Assembly (NCBI GenBank): GCA_003476445.1
Contig: DMUF01000026.1
Location: 1-6,499, forward strand
Direction of reading: 5' to 3'
Length of the DNA stretch: 6,499 bases
Source: Gammaproteobacteria bacterium
GTDB lineage: Bacteria > Pseudomonadota > Gammaproteobacteria > Pseudomonadales > Azotimanducaceae
The notes beneath the pieces are model-generated. The model saw nothing but the letters and a program-made list of their open reading frames with translations, had not been told where the DNA came from and searched no databases. Both the position numbers and the translations under genes were made by a program. Of the stretch, positions 1 through 5,427 are shown piece after piece (positions within the stretch are counted from its first letter, which is position 1; each line of letters opens with the position of its first letter).

Positions 1-530
1 ACCGTGATCACGCCTTCCTTGCCAACCTTTTCCATCGCTTCAGCAATCAGCGCGCCAATGCGCGAGTCGCTGTTGGCGGAGATCGTGCCTACCTGAGCAA
101 TGGACTTGGAGTCCTTGCACGGGGTGGACATCTTCTTGATCTCGGCGACCGCTGCGTGCACGGCCTTGTCGATACCGCGCTTCAGGTCCATCGGGTTCAT
201 GCCAGCAGCTACGGACTTGAGGCCTTCCGTAAGGATCGCCTGCGCCAGCACAGTCGCGGTGGTGGTGCCGTCACCGGCTTCGTCAGAAGTCTGGCTAGCG
301 ACTTCCTTCACCATTTGCGCGCCCATGTTTTCGAACTTGTCGGACAGCTCGATTTCCTTCGCGACGGATACACCGTCCTTGGTCACGGTCGGTGCACCAA
401 AGGCCTTGTCCAGAACGACATTGCGACCCTTCGGGCCCAGGGTGACCTTCACGGCATTCGCCAGCGTGTTCACGCCATTCAGCATGCGGCTGCGCGCGTC
501 ATCGCCAAAACGTACGTCTTTTGCGCTCAT
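1..530 (-). CDS. groEL: Chaperonin GroEL (Hsp60), N-terminal 176 residues, cut by window edge
   Basis: This is the 60-kDa chaperonin subunit, which forms the ATP-driven double-ring cage that folds cytosolic proteins together with GroES. Translating the minus strand from the ATG at 530 gives MSAKDVRFGDDARSRML and continues without a stop to the window edge, so only the first 176 residues of about 545 are present. Family landmarks sit at the expected E. coli numbering: the nucleotide-binding LGPKGRN at 31-37, KDG at 51-53, the catalytic Asp87 within GDGTTTATVLA, and Cys138. The visible part covers the equatorial ATP-binding domain and the start of the intermediate domain. The start is supported by a GAGG Shine-Dalgarno at 540-543, nine bases upstream. 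The gene lies 37 bp downstream of groES and is surely co-transcribed with it from the CIRCE-controlled promoter. No frameshift or unusual residue is visible. Identification is essentially certain. Confidence 0.98.
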   Translation of the reverse strand, partial: MSAKDVRFGDDARSRMLNGVNTLANAVKVTLGPKGRNVVLDKAFGAPTVTKDGVSVAKEIELSDKFENMGAQMVKEVASQTSDEAGDGTTTATVLAQAILTEGLKSVAAGMNPMDLKRGIDKAVHAAVAEIKKMSTPCKDSKSIAQVGTISANSDSRIGALIAEAMEKVGKEGVIT

Positions 531-567
531 CTGTTTCTACCTCGGAATAATGACTGACGGGAATGAC

Positions 568-858
568 TTAGCCTTCGAGGACGCCGAAGAGTTCGGTCTC
601 GCTCAGGATGAGCAGCTCTTCCCCGTCGATCTTGACCGTGCTGCCGGCGTACTGGCCGAACACCACCTTGTCGCCCACCTTGACACCCACAGCACGCACG
701 TCGCCATTATCAAGCGTCTTGCCGGGGCCGACAGCGAGCACTTCGCCACGAGACGGTTTCTCGGTAGCGGAATCGGGCAGCACGATACCGCCGGCGGTCT
801 TGGTTTCTTCTTCCATCCGGCGCACGACAACACGATCGTGTAGCGGTCGAATTTTCAT
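568..858 (-). CDS. groES: Co-chaperonin GroES (Hsp10)
   Basis: This is the 10-kDa co-chaperonin that caps GroEL as a heptameric lid in the cytosol. The 96-residue product begins MKIRPLHDRVVVRR, the classic GroES N-terminus, and has the normal family length (E. coli has 97). The mobile loop that docks on GroEL is visible at about 16-33, with the contact tripeptide Ile25-Val26-Leu27 in GGIVLPDSA. The C-terminal half (GDKVVFGQYAG, then DGEELLILSETELFGVLEG) is also canonical. The ATG at 858 is preceded by GGGAG at 869-873, ten bases upstream. groES is first in the groES-groEL operon. The CIRCE operator lies 37 bp upstream of its start, so transcription is probably repressed by HrcA and released on heat shock. 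A same-strand reading in another frame inside this gene is a shadow. Confidence 0.98.
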   Translation of the reverse strand: MKIRPLHDRVVVRRMEEETKTAGGIVLPDSATEKPSRGEVLAVGPGKTLDNGDVRAVGVKVGDKVVFGQYAGSTVKIDGEELLILSETELFGVLEG

Positions 859-895
859 GACTCTCGTTCTCCCAGTTGAGTCCCTGCGTATTTCG

Positions 896-922
896 TTAGC
901 ACTCTCTCGCGGAGAGTGCCAA
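896..922 (-). promoter_or_regulatory. CIRCE operator (HrcA binding site) of groESL
   Basis: On the plus strand the sequence reads TTAGCACTC (896-904), a 9-bp spacer (905-913), then GAGTGCCAA (914-922). The CIRCE consensus is TTAGCACTC-N9-GAGTGCTAA. One arm is perfect, the other has a single change (C for T at 920), and the spacer length is exactly nine. CIRCE is the operator of the heat-shock repressor HrcA and typically sits between promoter and groES or dnaK start. Here it lies 37 bp upstream of the groES ATG and just after the predicted transcription start, as expected. The element would also form a stem at the 5' end of the mRNA. hrcA itself is not in this window. Confidence 0.95.
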
Positions 923-924
923 AC

Positions 925-955
925 CGAAGCCGGCTATCATATTGCCGCGGCTTCG
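925..955. repeat. 8-bp inverted repeat centred on the groESL -10 box
   Basis: CGAAGCCG at 925-932 and CGGCTTCG at 948-955 are perfect inverted copies separated by 15 bp. The spacer contains the predicted -10 hexamer (936-941) almost at its centre. The repeat is distinct from CIRCE (896-922). It could be an operator for a dimeric regulator overlapping the promoter, or chance symmetry in GC-rich DNA. No known regulator consensus is recognised. Confidence 0.5.
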
Positions 956-963
956 AGATGCAA
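936..963 (-). promoter_or_regulatory. Candidate sigma-70 promoter of groESL
   Basis: Reading the minus strand toward groES, a -35-like TTGCAT (963-958; first three bases match the consensus) is followed after 16 bp by TATGAT (941-936), a five-of-six match to the -10 box. The predicted start would be near 929-930, placing the CIRCE operator at about +8 to +34, the usual geometry for HrcA-controlled genes. The -35 is weak and the call rests on the -10, the spacing and the CIRCE position. No sigma-32 type -10 (CCCCAT-like) is found at a suitable distance. Confidence 0.6.
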
Positions 964-1000
964 CCCCGGTATTTCACCCTGGATCTTCACCCCGGCTTCC
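963..1000. repeat. Three imperfect tandem 13-bp repeats upstream of the groESL promoter
   Basis: On the plus strand three units with exact 13-bp register begin at 963, 976 and 989: ACCCCGGTATTTC, ACCCTGGATCTTC and ACCCCGGCTTCC (last unit 12 bp before divergence). Each has an ACCCYGG core followed by a pyrimidine-rich end. The array abuts the predicted -35 box of groESL (958-963). The function is unknown; it may bind a regulator or be incidental. The remaining 1001-1092 stretch between this array and the end of ampG shows no gene and no convincing terminator. Confidence 0.5.
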
Positions 1001-1092
1001 AGACCTGCTCTTTTGCTGTAACAGGAGCGGAAACGAAACGGCACGACAGCGGACACTCGGCTCGCCCGTTTATGGCGACACTCCGCGGGTTT

Positions 1093-2421
1093 TCAAGAGG
1101 CCCTGGAAGACTCCGATGGCGGCGCCGGCACTGCGTCGGCAGCGCTCGCGGCATCAAGATCGACCCGGGCGCGGAGCCAACGCCAGAGCAGAAGCGCGGG
1201 AACAAGCGCGAGCGTCGAGAGAATGAAGAACGTTACGTATCCGGTAGCGGTCACCATGAAGCCCGAAAATCCGCCCAGCAGTTTGCCAGGCAGGCTTACG
1301 AGCGAACTGAACAGCGCGTACTGGGTTGCGGTGTAGCGCCGGTCGACCAGGGCTGAGAGCCAGGCGACCGCTGCCGCACCCAGGAAGCCGCCCGCCGCGT
1401 TCTCCCCCGCAATGACCAGCGTGAAGAGCGACAGGTCACCGGGGAAGCGCGCAAGCAGCACGAACAGCAGGTTGCTGGCAGCCCCGATCACGATCGCCAT
1501 GAGGAGCGCTCGGGTAACACCGAGGCGCACTACCGCCGCGCCGCCAAGAAACGCGCCTGCTATGCCCATCCAGACGCCGAACACTTTGGACACAGCGGCG
1601 ATCTCGGTCTTGGAGAACCCGCTGTCGAGGTAAAACGGAATCGCCATCACGCCGAGAAGCTGATCGGGCACCTTGATCAGGCCCACGAACAGGAGCAGCG
1701 CAACGCCAAGCCAGCCCGCATAGCGGGCAAAGAAATCGCGAAAGGGACCCACCACACCGTCGGACAGGAGCGCGCGCCAGGAGGTGGGCTGGCGTTCACC
1801 CCTCGCGGGCTCCGGCGCGAGCAGGGTTGCGAGCAGCGTGACCGCCATGAATGCCGCCATCGCAAGGTACACGCGGGTCCAGGACATCTGATCCGCAAGC
1901 AGCAGCGCAAGCGCACCGGAAACCAGCAGAGCCAGCCGATAACCGAGCATATAGGTTGCGGCGAGCGCTCCCTGCACCGGCGCCGGCGCGATCTCGATCC
2001 GATACGCGTCCACCACCACGTCCTGCGTGGCGCCCGCAAAGGCTGCAATCACGGTGACGACCACGAAGAGCGCCAGATGCCCACCGGGAGTGATGAACGC
2101 CATGGCGAGCAGAGCAGCGACCAGTACGATCTGCGCGGCAACCAGCCAGCTGCGTCGCTGACCGAGACGGCGGAGCAACGGCAGACGCACGCGATCTACC
2201 GCTGGCGCCCAGAGAAACTTGAGCGAGTAAGCGAGCCCGACGAGGCTCAGCAGGCCGATATCCTCGAGTGCCACCCCGCTTTCCTTCAGCCAGGCGCTGA
2301 GCGTTCCGCCCACCAGCAGGAACGGCAACCCGGATGCGAAACCGAACGCGAGCAGAGTGAAGGAAGCAGGCTGCGCAAAGGCCGCGCGCAGGCTGGGGGA
2401 TCGAGGCGCATCGGCGCTCAT
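1093..2421 (-). CDS. ampG: AmpG-type muropeptide permease (MFS transporter)
   Basis: This is an inner-membrane major facilitator superfamily protein of the AmpG family, which imports GlcNAc-1,6-anhydroMurNAc peptides for peptidoglycan recycling and, in many species, indirectly feeds beta-lactamase induction. The 442-residue product shows AmpG signatures: GFASGLPFLLVGGTLSAWL at 27-45, IGLLSLVGLAYSLKFLWAP at 55-73, the basic RRLGQRRSWL at 84-93, the acidic TQDVVVDAYRIE at 132-143, GYRLALLVSGALALLLAD at 160-177, APEP at 202-205, and QYALFSSLVSLPGKLLGGFSG at 367-387. About twelve hydrophobic segments can be traced, and the C-terminal 22 residues are a polar Ala/Pro/Ser tail. I chose ATG 2421 because upstream in-frame starts lie inside yajQ and the N-terminus then fits the family. 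The nearest Shine-Dalgarno (GGGAGA, 2440-2445) is 18 bases away, farther than usual. The gene follows yajQ by 28 bp, so an operon is likely. Substrate is inferred from family similarity. Confidence 0.9.
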   Translation of the reverse strand: MSADAPRSPSLRAAFAQPASFTLLAFGFASGLPFLLVGGTLSAWLKESGVALEDIGLLSLVGLAYSLKFLWAPAVDRVRLPLLRRLGQRRSWLVAAQIVLVAALLAMAFITPGGHLALFVVVTVIAAFAGATQDVVVDAYRIEIAPAPVQGALAATYMLGYRLALLVSGALALLLADQMSWTRVYLAMAAFMAVTLLATLLAPEPARGERQPTSWRALLSDGVVGPFRDFFARYAGWLGVALLLFVGLIKVPDQLLGVMAIPFYLDSGFSKTEIAAVSKVFGVWMGIAGAFLGGAAVVRLGVTRALLMAIVIGAASNLLFVLLARFPGDLSLFTLVIAGENAAGGFLGAAAVAWLSALVDRRYTATQYALFSSLVSLPGKLLGGFSGFMVTATGYVTFFILSTLALVPALLLWRWLRARVDLDAASAADAVPAPPSESSRAS

Positions 2422-2449
2422 CGCGATGTGATCACAGAGTCTCCCTGCG

Positions 2450-2935
2450 CTAATCGCGGAAGTTGGTAAAGTCGAGCGGGATCTTGATCGCTTCCGACTT
2501 GCGCATGAGCGCAATCGCCTCCTGCAGATCATCTCTCTTTTTGCCGGTTACGCGGACCTGATCACCCTGGATCTGGGTCTGGACCTTGAGCTTTGCGTCC
2601 TTGATCAGCCCCACGATCAGCTTGGCCGCGTCCCGATCGATACCCTGCTTCAGGGCGAAGGACTGGCGCTTCTGTTTGCCCGACGCCTCGACTTTGCCGG
2701 GGTCCAGGGCGCGCACGTCCACCCCGCGTTTGATCAGTTTGTCCTTGAGGATGTCGAGCATCTGATCGAGCTGAAATTCCTCCTGAGCGTGGAGCTTGAT
2801 CGCCTCTCCCTCGAGCTCGAAGCCCGCGTCGATGCCGCGAAAGTCGAAGCGCGTGACCAATTCACGGGCTGCCTGATCCACGGCATTGCGAACTTCCTGC
2901 ATATCGACTTCAGATACGGTGTCGAACGACGGCAT
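2450..2935 (-). CDS. yajQ: YajQ family nucleotide-binding protein
   Basis: This is a small cytosolic protein of the YajQ/UPF0234 family. Family members bind nucleotides: the Xanthomonas homologue is reported to bind cyclic di-GMP and act in virulence regulation, and the E. coli protein has been linked to GTP or tRNA binding. The 161 residues match the usual length of about 160. Family hallmarks are the N-terminal MPSFDTVSEVDMQEVRNAVD, the central RFDFRGIDAGFE, LDILKDKLIKRGVD, then the duplicated-fold second half with KQGIDRDAAKLIVGLIKDAKLKVQTQIQGDQVRVTGKKRDDLQ and the terminal PLDFTNFRD. The fold is two ferredoxin-like domains, with no membrane segment or signal peptide. GGGAGA at 2941-2946, five bases before the ATG, strongly fixes the start. 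It is first in a probable yajQ-ampG operon and diverges from the cobalamin adenosyltransferase gene across 142 bp. Family assignment is firm; physiological role here is not. Confidence 0.96.
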   Translation of the reverse strand: MPSFDTVSEVDMQEVRNAVDQAARELVTRFDFRGIDAGFELEGEAIKLHAQEEFQLDQMLDILKDKLIKRGVDVRALDPGKVEASGKQKRQSFALKQGIDRDAAKLIVGLIKDAKLKVQTQIQGDQVRVTGKKRDDLQEAIALMRKSEAIKIPLDFTNFRD

Positions 2936-2978
2936 GGATTTCTCCCACGGTTGACGCGCACACGACTCGAAGCAGCGG

Positions 2979-3007
2979 ATTATTCACGAAACAGCGGGCA
3001 GTCTGTA
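2979..3007 (-). promoter_or_regulatory. Weak candidate promoter for yajQ-ampG
   Basis: On the minus strand an AATAAT hexamer (2984-2979, five of six to TATAAT) lies 44 bp upstream of the yajQ start. A poor -35 candidate, TACAGA, is 17 bp further upstream (3007-3002; three of six). It lies in the 142-bp divergent spacer 2936-3077, where no better promoter for either direction is obvious and no riboswitch or terminator is apparent. Confidence 0.3.
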
Positions 3008-3064
3008 GCAGCACGGCCCTACCGCTCCGCACGCGCACAGCGTCATGGGCTTCGGGAACTGAAT

Positions 3065-3070
3065 GGAAGG
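3065..3070 (+). promoter_or_regulatory. Ribosome binding site deciding the adenosyltransferase start
   Basis: GGAAGG with a seven-base spacer before the ATG at 3078. It overlaps the competing upstream ATG at 3063-3065, which makes the upstream start unlikely. Confidence 0.7.
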
Positions 3071-3077
3071 CTTGAAC

Positions 3078-3626
3078 ATGAAACACCGCATCACCCGCGT
3101 CACCACCCGGGCCGGCGATTCAGGAACCACTGGTCTCGCGGACGGGACACGACTCGCGAAGAACGACCCGCACATCGAAGCCATTGGCACGGTCGACGAA
3201 CTCAACAGCTTTCTCGGGGTGCTTGTCTGCGAGCTCGATGCCGCAAGCGCTCACGCGACTGCGAGCCGCCAGATTCAACAGACGCTGTTCGACGTCGGCG
3301 CCTGCCTCGCGACGCGCGGTCAGATCCCTGCGCCTGACCCCGCACCGCTCGAAGACGAGATCGAAACCCTGAACGCGGCGCTGCCGCCGCTCACCGAGTT
3401 CGTGCTGCCGGGGGGCACCCGCGCTGCAGCGGCTGCCCATGTGTGTCGCACGGTCTGCCGCCGGGCGGAACGGGTCGTGTGGGGCGTCCCTGAGGCGGAA
3501 GATTGCGCGCGCTACCTGAACCGCTTGAGCGACTGGTTTTTCGTACTCGCCCGTACGCTGAATGCGGGCGCGGCAGAACTGCAGTGGCGCGGCACGTCAG
3601 GGCGTACCGACACCGCCGGCGGTTGA
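3078..3626 (+). CDS. PduO-type cob(I)alamin adenosyltransferase
   Basis: This enzyme transfers the 5'-deoxyadenosyl group of ATP to cob(I)alamin, forming adenosylcobalamin (coenzyme B12), in the cytosol; it belongs to the trimeric PduO/MMAB family rather than CobA. The 182-residue product has the family ATP-binding N-terminus TRAGDSGTTGLADGTRLAK (10-28), the IEAIGTVDELNSFLG helix start (33-47), FVLPGG (108-113), the HVCRTVCRRAERVV helix (121-134) and RYLNRLSDWFFVLAR (145-159). Length is typical (about 180-190). I chose ATG 3078 over an in-frame ATG at 3063 because GGAAGG at 3065-3070 lies seven bases before it, whereas 3063 has no good ribosome site and adds only MEGLN. It is the sole plus-strand gene, divergent from yajQ and convergent with aceF. 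No B12 riboswitch fits in the short upstream region. No B12-dependent enzyme or other cobalamin gene is nearby, so the specific symbol is left blank. Confidence 0.95.
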   Translation: MKHRITRVTTRAGDSGTTGLADGTRLAKNDPHIEAIGTVDELNSFLGVLVCELDAASAHATASRQIQQTLFDVGACLATRGQIPAPDPAPLEDEIETLNAALPPLTEFVLPGGTRAAAAAHVCRTVCRRAERVVWGVPEAEDCARYLNRLSDWFFVLARTLNAGAAELQWRGTSGRTDTAGG

Positions 3627-3668
3627 GCGTCGCCCAGCCGTCGATCAACCCCTGCCGCCAGGCGCGCG

Positions 3669-5417
3669 TCACAGAGCCAGGCGGCGCACATCCCCGAGCA
3701 GCGCGGTGAGTCGCGTCATGAAACGGGCCGCCTCGGCGCCATTGATGGCGCGGTGGTCGTAGCTCAACGACAACGGCAGCATCTGCCGCGGTACGAACGC
3801 GTTGCCATCCCAGACCGGCCGCGTAGCCAGCCGCGCAACACCGAGGATCGCCACCTCCGGCGCGTTGATAATCGGCGTGAACCCGGTGCCGCCCTGCGCA
3901 CCGAGGCTCGTCACGCTGAACGTTCCGCCTTGCAGATCCGCGGGTGCGAGTTTGCGCGCACGGGCTTTCTCTGCGAGCGCAGCCGCTTCCGCAGCCAGCG
4001 CCCAGATGCCCTTGCGATCGGCGTCCCGAATGACCGGAACCACCAGTCCATCGTCCGTGTCCACGGCGATACCGACATGGCAGTAGCGCTTCATGATGAA
4101 ATTACGCGCAGACGGGTCTAGCGACGCATTGAACGTAGGGAACTCGGCGAGCGCCTGACAGCAGGCCTTGATAATGAAGGGCAAAGGCGTGAGTCGCACA
4201 CCGCGCGCCCCCGCATCGTCGCGCAGCACGGCACGGAACGCCTCCAGATCCGTGACATCCGCCTCGTCATGCTGGGTCACATGCGGCACATTGACCCAGC
4301 TACGATGCAGGTTATCTGCCCCGCGGGCGCGGACGCGCGAGAGTGGAACCACGTCGACGGGGCCAAAGCGGGAAAAATCCACGACCGGGAGCGCGGGCAA
4401 ACCTCCCGCAGCCGTCGCGGCTGACGCGGGCGCGGCGGTCATTCGCTGTTTTACGAACGCCTTGACGTCATCCTTGACGATTCGCCCGCGCAGGCCAGAT
4501 CCCGTGATCTGTTCGAGCGTTACGCCGAGCTCTCGCGCCAGCCGGCGTACCGCCGGTCCGGCATAGACCGTGGGGTGCGGATCTTCATCCACGCCCGTTC
4601 GCGGTCCTTCGCGCATGGCACGTTCGGCATCGGCAAACAGAGCGGCTACCTGAGCACGTGCGGGGGACAGCGCCTCGGCCGGCGACGAAGTCTTGGCCGG
4701 CGACGGAGGTTCGGTCGGAGGCAGGTTCCCCACCGGCATCGGCTTGTCGGGCGCCGGGAGGTTGTCGACCGGCCCTCCTCGTTTCGGCTCGACCGCAACG
4801 CTTCCCTCGCGGACGAGCGTGGCGACGCGGGCTCCGGTGCCAACCTCATCCCCCACCGCGACGTGCACCGCGAGCACCCGCCCGGCCGTTTCCGCGGTGA
4901 TTTCCATCGAAGCCTTGTCCGACTCGATCAGAACGAGCAGGTCGCCGACGGCAACCACATCGCCTGTTTTGACCGCAATCTCGATCACCGTCACCGGCTG
5001 CCCCTCGCCGACATCAGGCACCAGAACGTCAAATTCGACCTCGTCGGCAGCCGGCGCGCCGGGAGCCTTTGTGTTCAACTCCGCACTCGCATCGTCAGCC
5101 GCAGCGACCGGGGCACTCACCGCTGCGGCGGGCGCGACGACGGGTGCAACAACAGGCGCAGCCGCTTTGGGGGTATCCGCTCCCGCGAGCTGCACCGTCG
5201 CGATGGCCTGACCGGTACGAACCTGATCCCCTATGGCAACCCGCAGCGCAGTGATCCTGCCCGATACGCCGGCCGGAACTTCCATAGAGGCCTTGTCGGA
5301 TTCGATGACCAGAATCGGATCATCCGGACCCACCTCCTGATCGACCGCGACCAGGATCTCGATGACCTCTACCGATTCGGCGTCGCCAATATCCGGAATA
5401 CAGATGTCCTGATTCAA
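3669..5417 (-). CDS. aceF: Pyruvate dehydrogenase E2: dihydrolipoamide acetyltransferase
   Basis: This is the core E2 subunit of the pyruvate dehydrogenase complex, which passes acetyl groups from E1 through lipoyl-lysine to CoA. Counting from a GTG at 5429 (586 residues), the order is: lipoyl domain 1 (about 7-82, lipoylated Lys46 in ESDKASME), Ala/Pro/Val linker (83-130), lipoyl domain 2 (131-207, Lys172 in an identical ESDKASME), a long Pro/Ala-rich linker, the E1/E3-binding domain (about 286-325, GPAVRRLARELGV and GSGLRGRIVKDDV), then the catalytic domain (about 355-586) with FSVTSLGAQGGTGFTPI and SYDHRAINGA, carrying His559 and Asn563. Asn replaces the Asp of E. coli, as in Azotobacter E2p. 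I prefer the TTG start at 5417 (582 residues): GAGG at 5424-5427 lies six bases upstream, and MNQDICIPDIGD matches the family N-terminus. GTG 5429, overlapping the aceE stop as GTGA, is the alternative. aceE is immediately upstream; lpd does not follow. Confidence 0.96.
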   Translation of the reverse strand: MNQDICIPDIGDAESVEVIEILVAVDQEVGPDDPILVIESDKASMEVPAGVSGRITALRVAIGDQVRTGQAIATVQLAGADTPKAAAPVVAPVVAPAAAVSAPVAAADDASAELNTKAPGAPAADEVEFDVLVPDVGEGQPVTVIEIAVKTGDVVAVGDLLVLIESDKASMEITAETAGRVLAVHVAVGDEVGTGARVATLVREGSVAVEPKRGGPVDNLPAPDKPMPVGNLPPTEPPSPAKTSSPAEALSPARAQVAALFADAERAMREGPRTGVDEDPHPTVYAGPAVRRLARELGVTLEQITGSGLRGRIVKDDVKAFVKQRMTAAPASAATAAGGLPALPVVDFSRFGPVDVVPLSRVRARGADNLHRSWVNVPHVTQHDEADVTDLEAFRAVLRDDAGARGVRLTPLPFIIKACCQALAEFPTFNASLDPSARNFIMKRYCHVGIAVDTDDGLVVPVIRDADRKGIWALAAEAAALAEKARARKLAPADLQGGTFSVTSLGAQGGTGFTPIINAPEVAILGVARLATRPVWDGNAFVPRQMLPLSLSYDHRAINGAEAARFMTRLTALLGDVRRLAL

Positions 5418-5423
5418 GTTTCG

Positions 5424-5427
5424 CCTC
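5424..5427 (-). promoter_or_regulatory. Ribosome binding site of aceF, overlapping the aceE stop codon
   Basis: GAGG on the minus strand, six bases before the TTG at 5417-5415. Its first two bases are the last two of the aceE TGA (5428-5426), suggesting that aceF translation is coupled to termination of aceE. The alternative GTG start at 5429 has AGGG only one base upstream, too close for normal initiation. Confidence 0.55.

Noticed and set aside
100..843. 247-codon open frame on the plus strand opposite groEL and groES
   Set aside because: It runs across two certain genes and their spacer in antisense; no recognisable domain.
923..1000. Sigma-32 heat-shock promoter for groESL
   Set aside because: A CTCGAA stretch resembles a -35, but no CCCCAT-like -10 appears at a proper distance; the sigma-70 plus CIRCE arrangement fits better.
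1052..1083. Direct repeat GACACTC at 1052 and 1077
   Set aside because: Seven bases, 25 bp apart, no promoter or known motif association; likely chance.
2422..2532. N-terminal extension of AmpG by 37 residues from an ATG at 2532
   Set aside because: The extension lies mostly within the end of yajQ in another frame, is Arg/Ser-rich, and does not resemble AmpG N-termini.
3063..3077. Upstream ATG start for the adenosyltransferase
   Set aside because: The Shine-Dalgarno GGAAGG overlaps it and is ideally spaced for ATG 3078; the added MEGLN is outside the family pattern.
3612..3623. Perfect 12-bp palindrome ACCGCCGGCGGT at the end of the adenosyltransferase gene, considered as a terminator
   Set aside because: It has no loop and no following T run, and lies within the last codons; short GC palindromes are common in such DNA.
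3654..3685. GCCGCC ... GGCGGC inverted repeat at the aceF/adenosyltransferase convergence, considered as a bidirectional terminator
   Set aside because: Six-base stem with a 20-base loop, partly inside aceF coding sequence, and no T tract on either side.
4860..5330. DNA-level repeat between the two lipoyl-domain coding stretches (around 4900-4930 and 5280-5310)
   Set aside because: The similarity reflects the duplicated lipoyl domains, with synonymous differences; it is an old domain duplication and not a recent repeat or assembly artefact.
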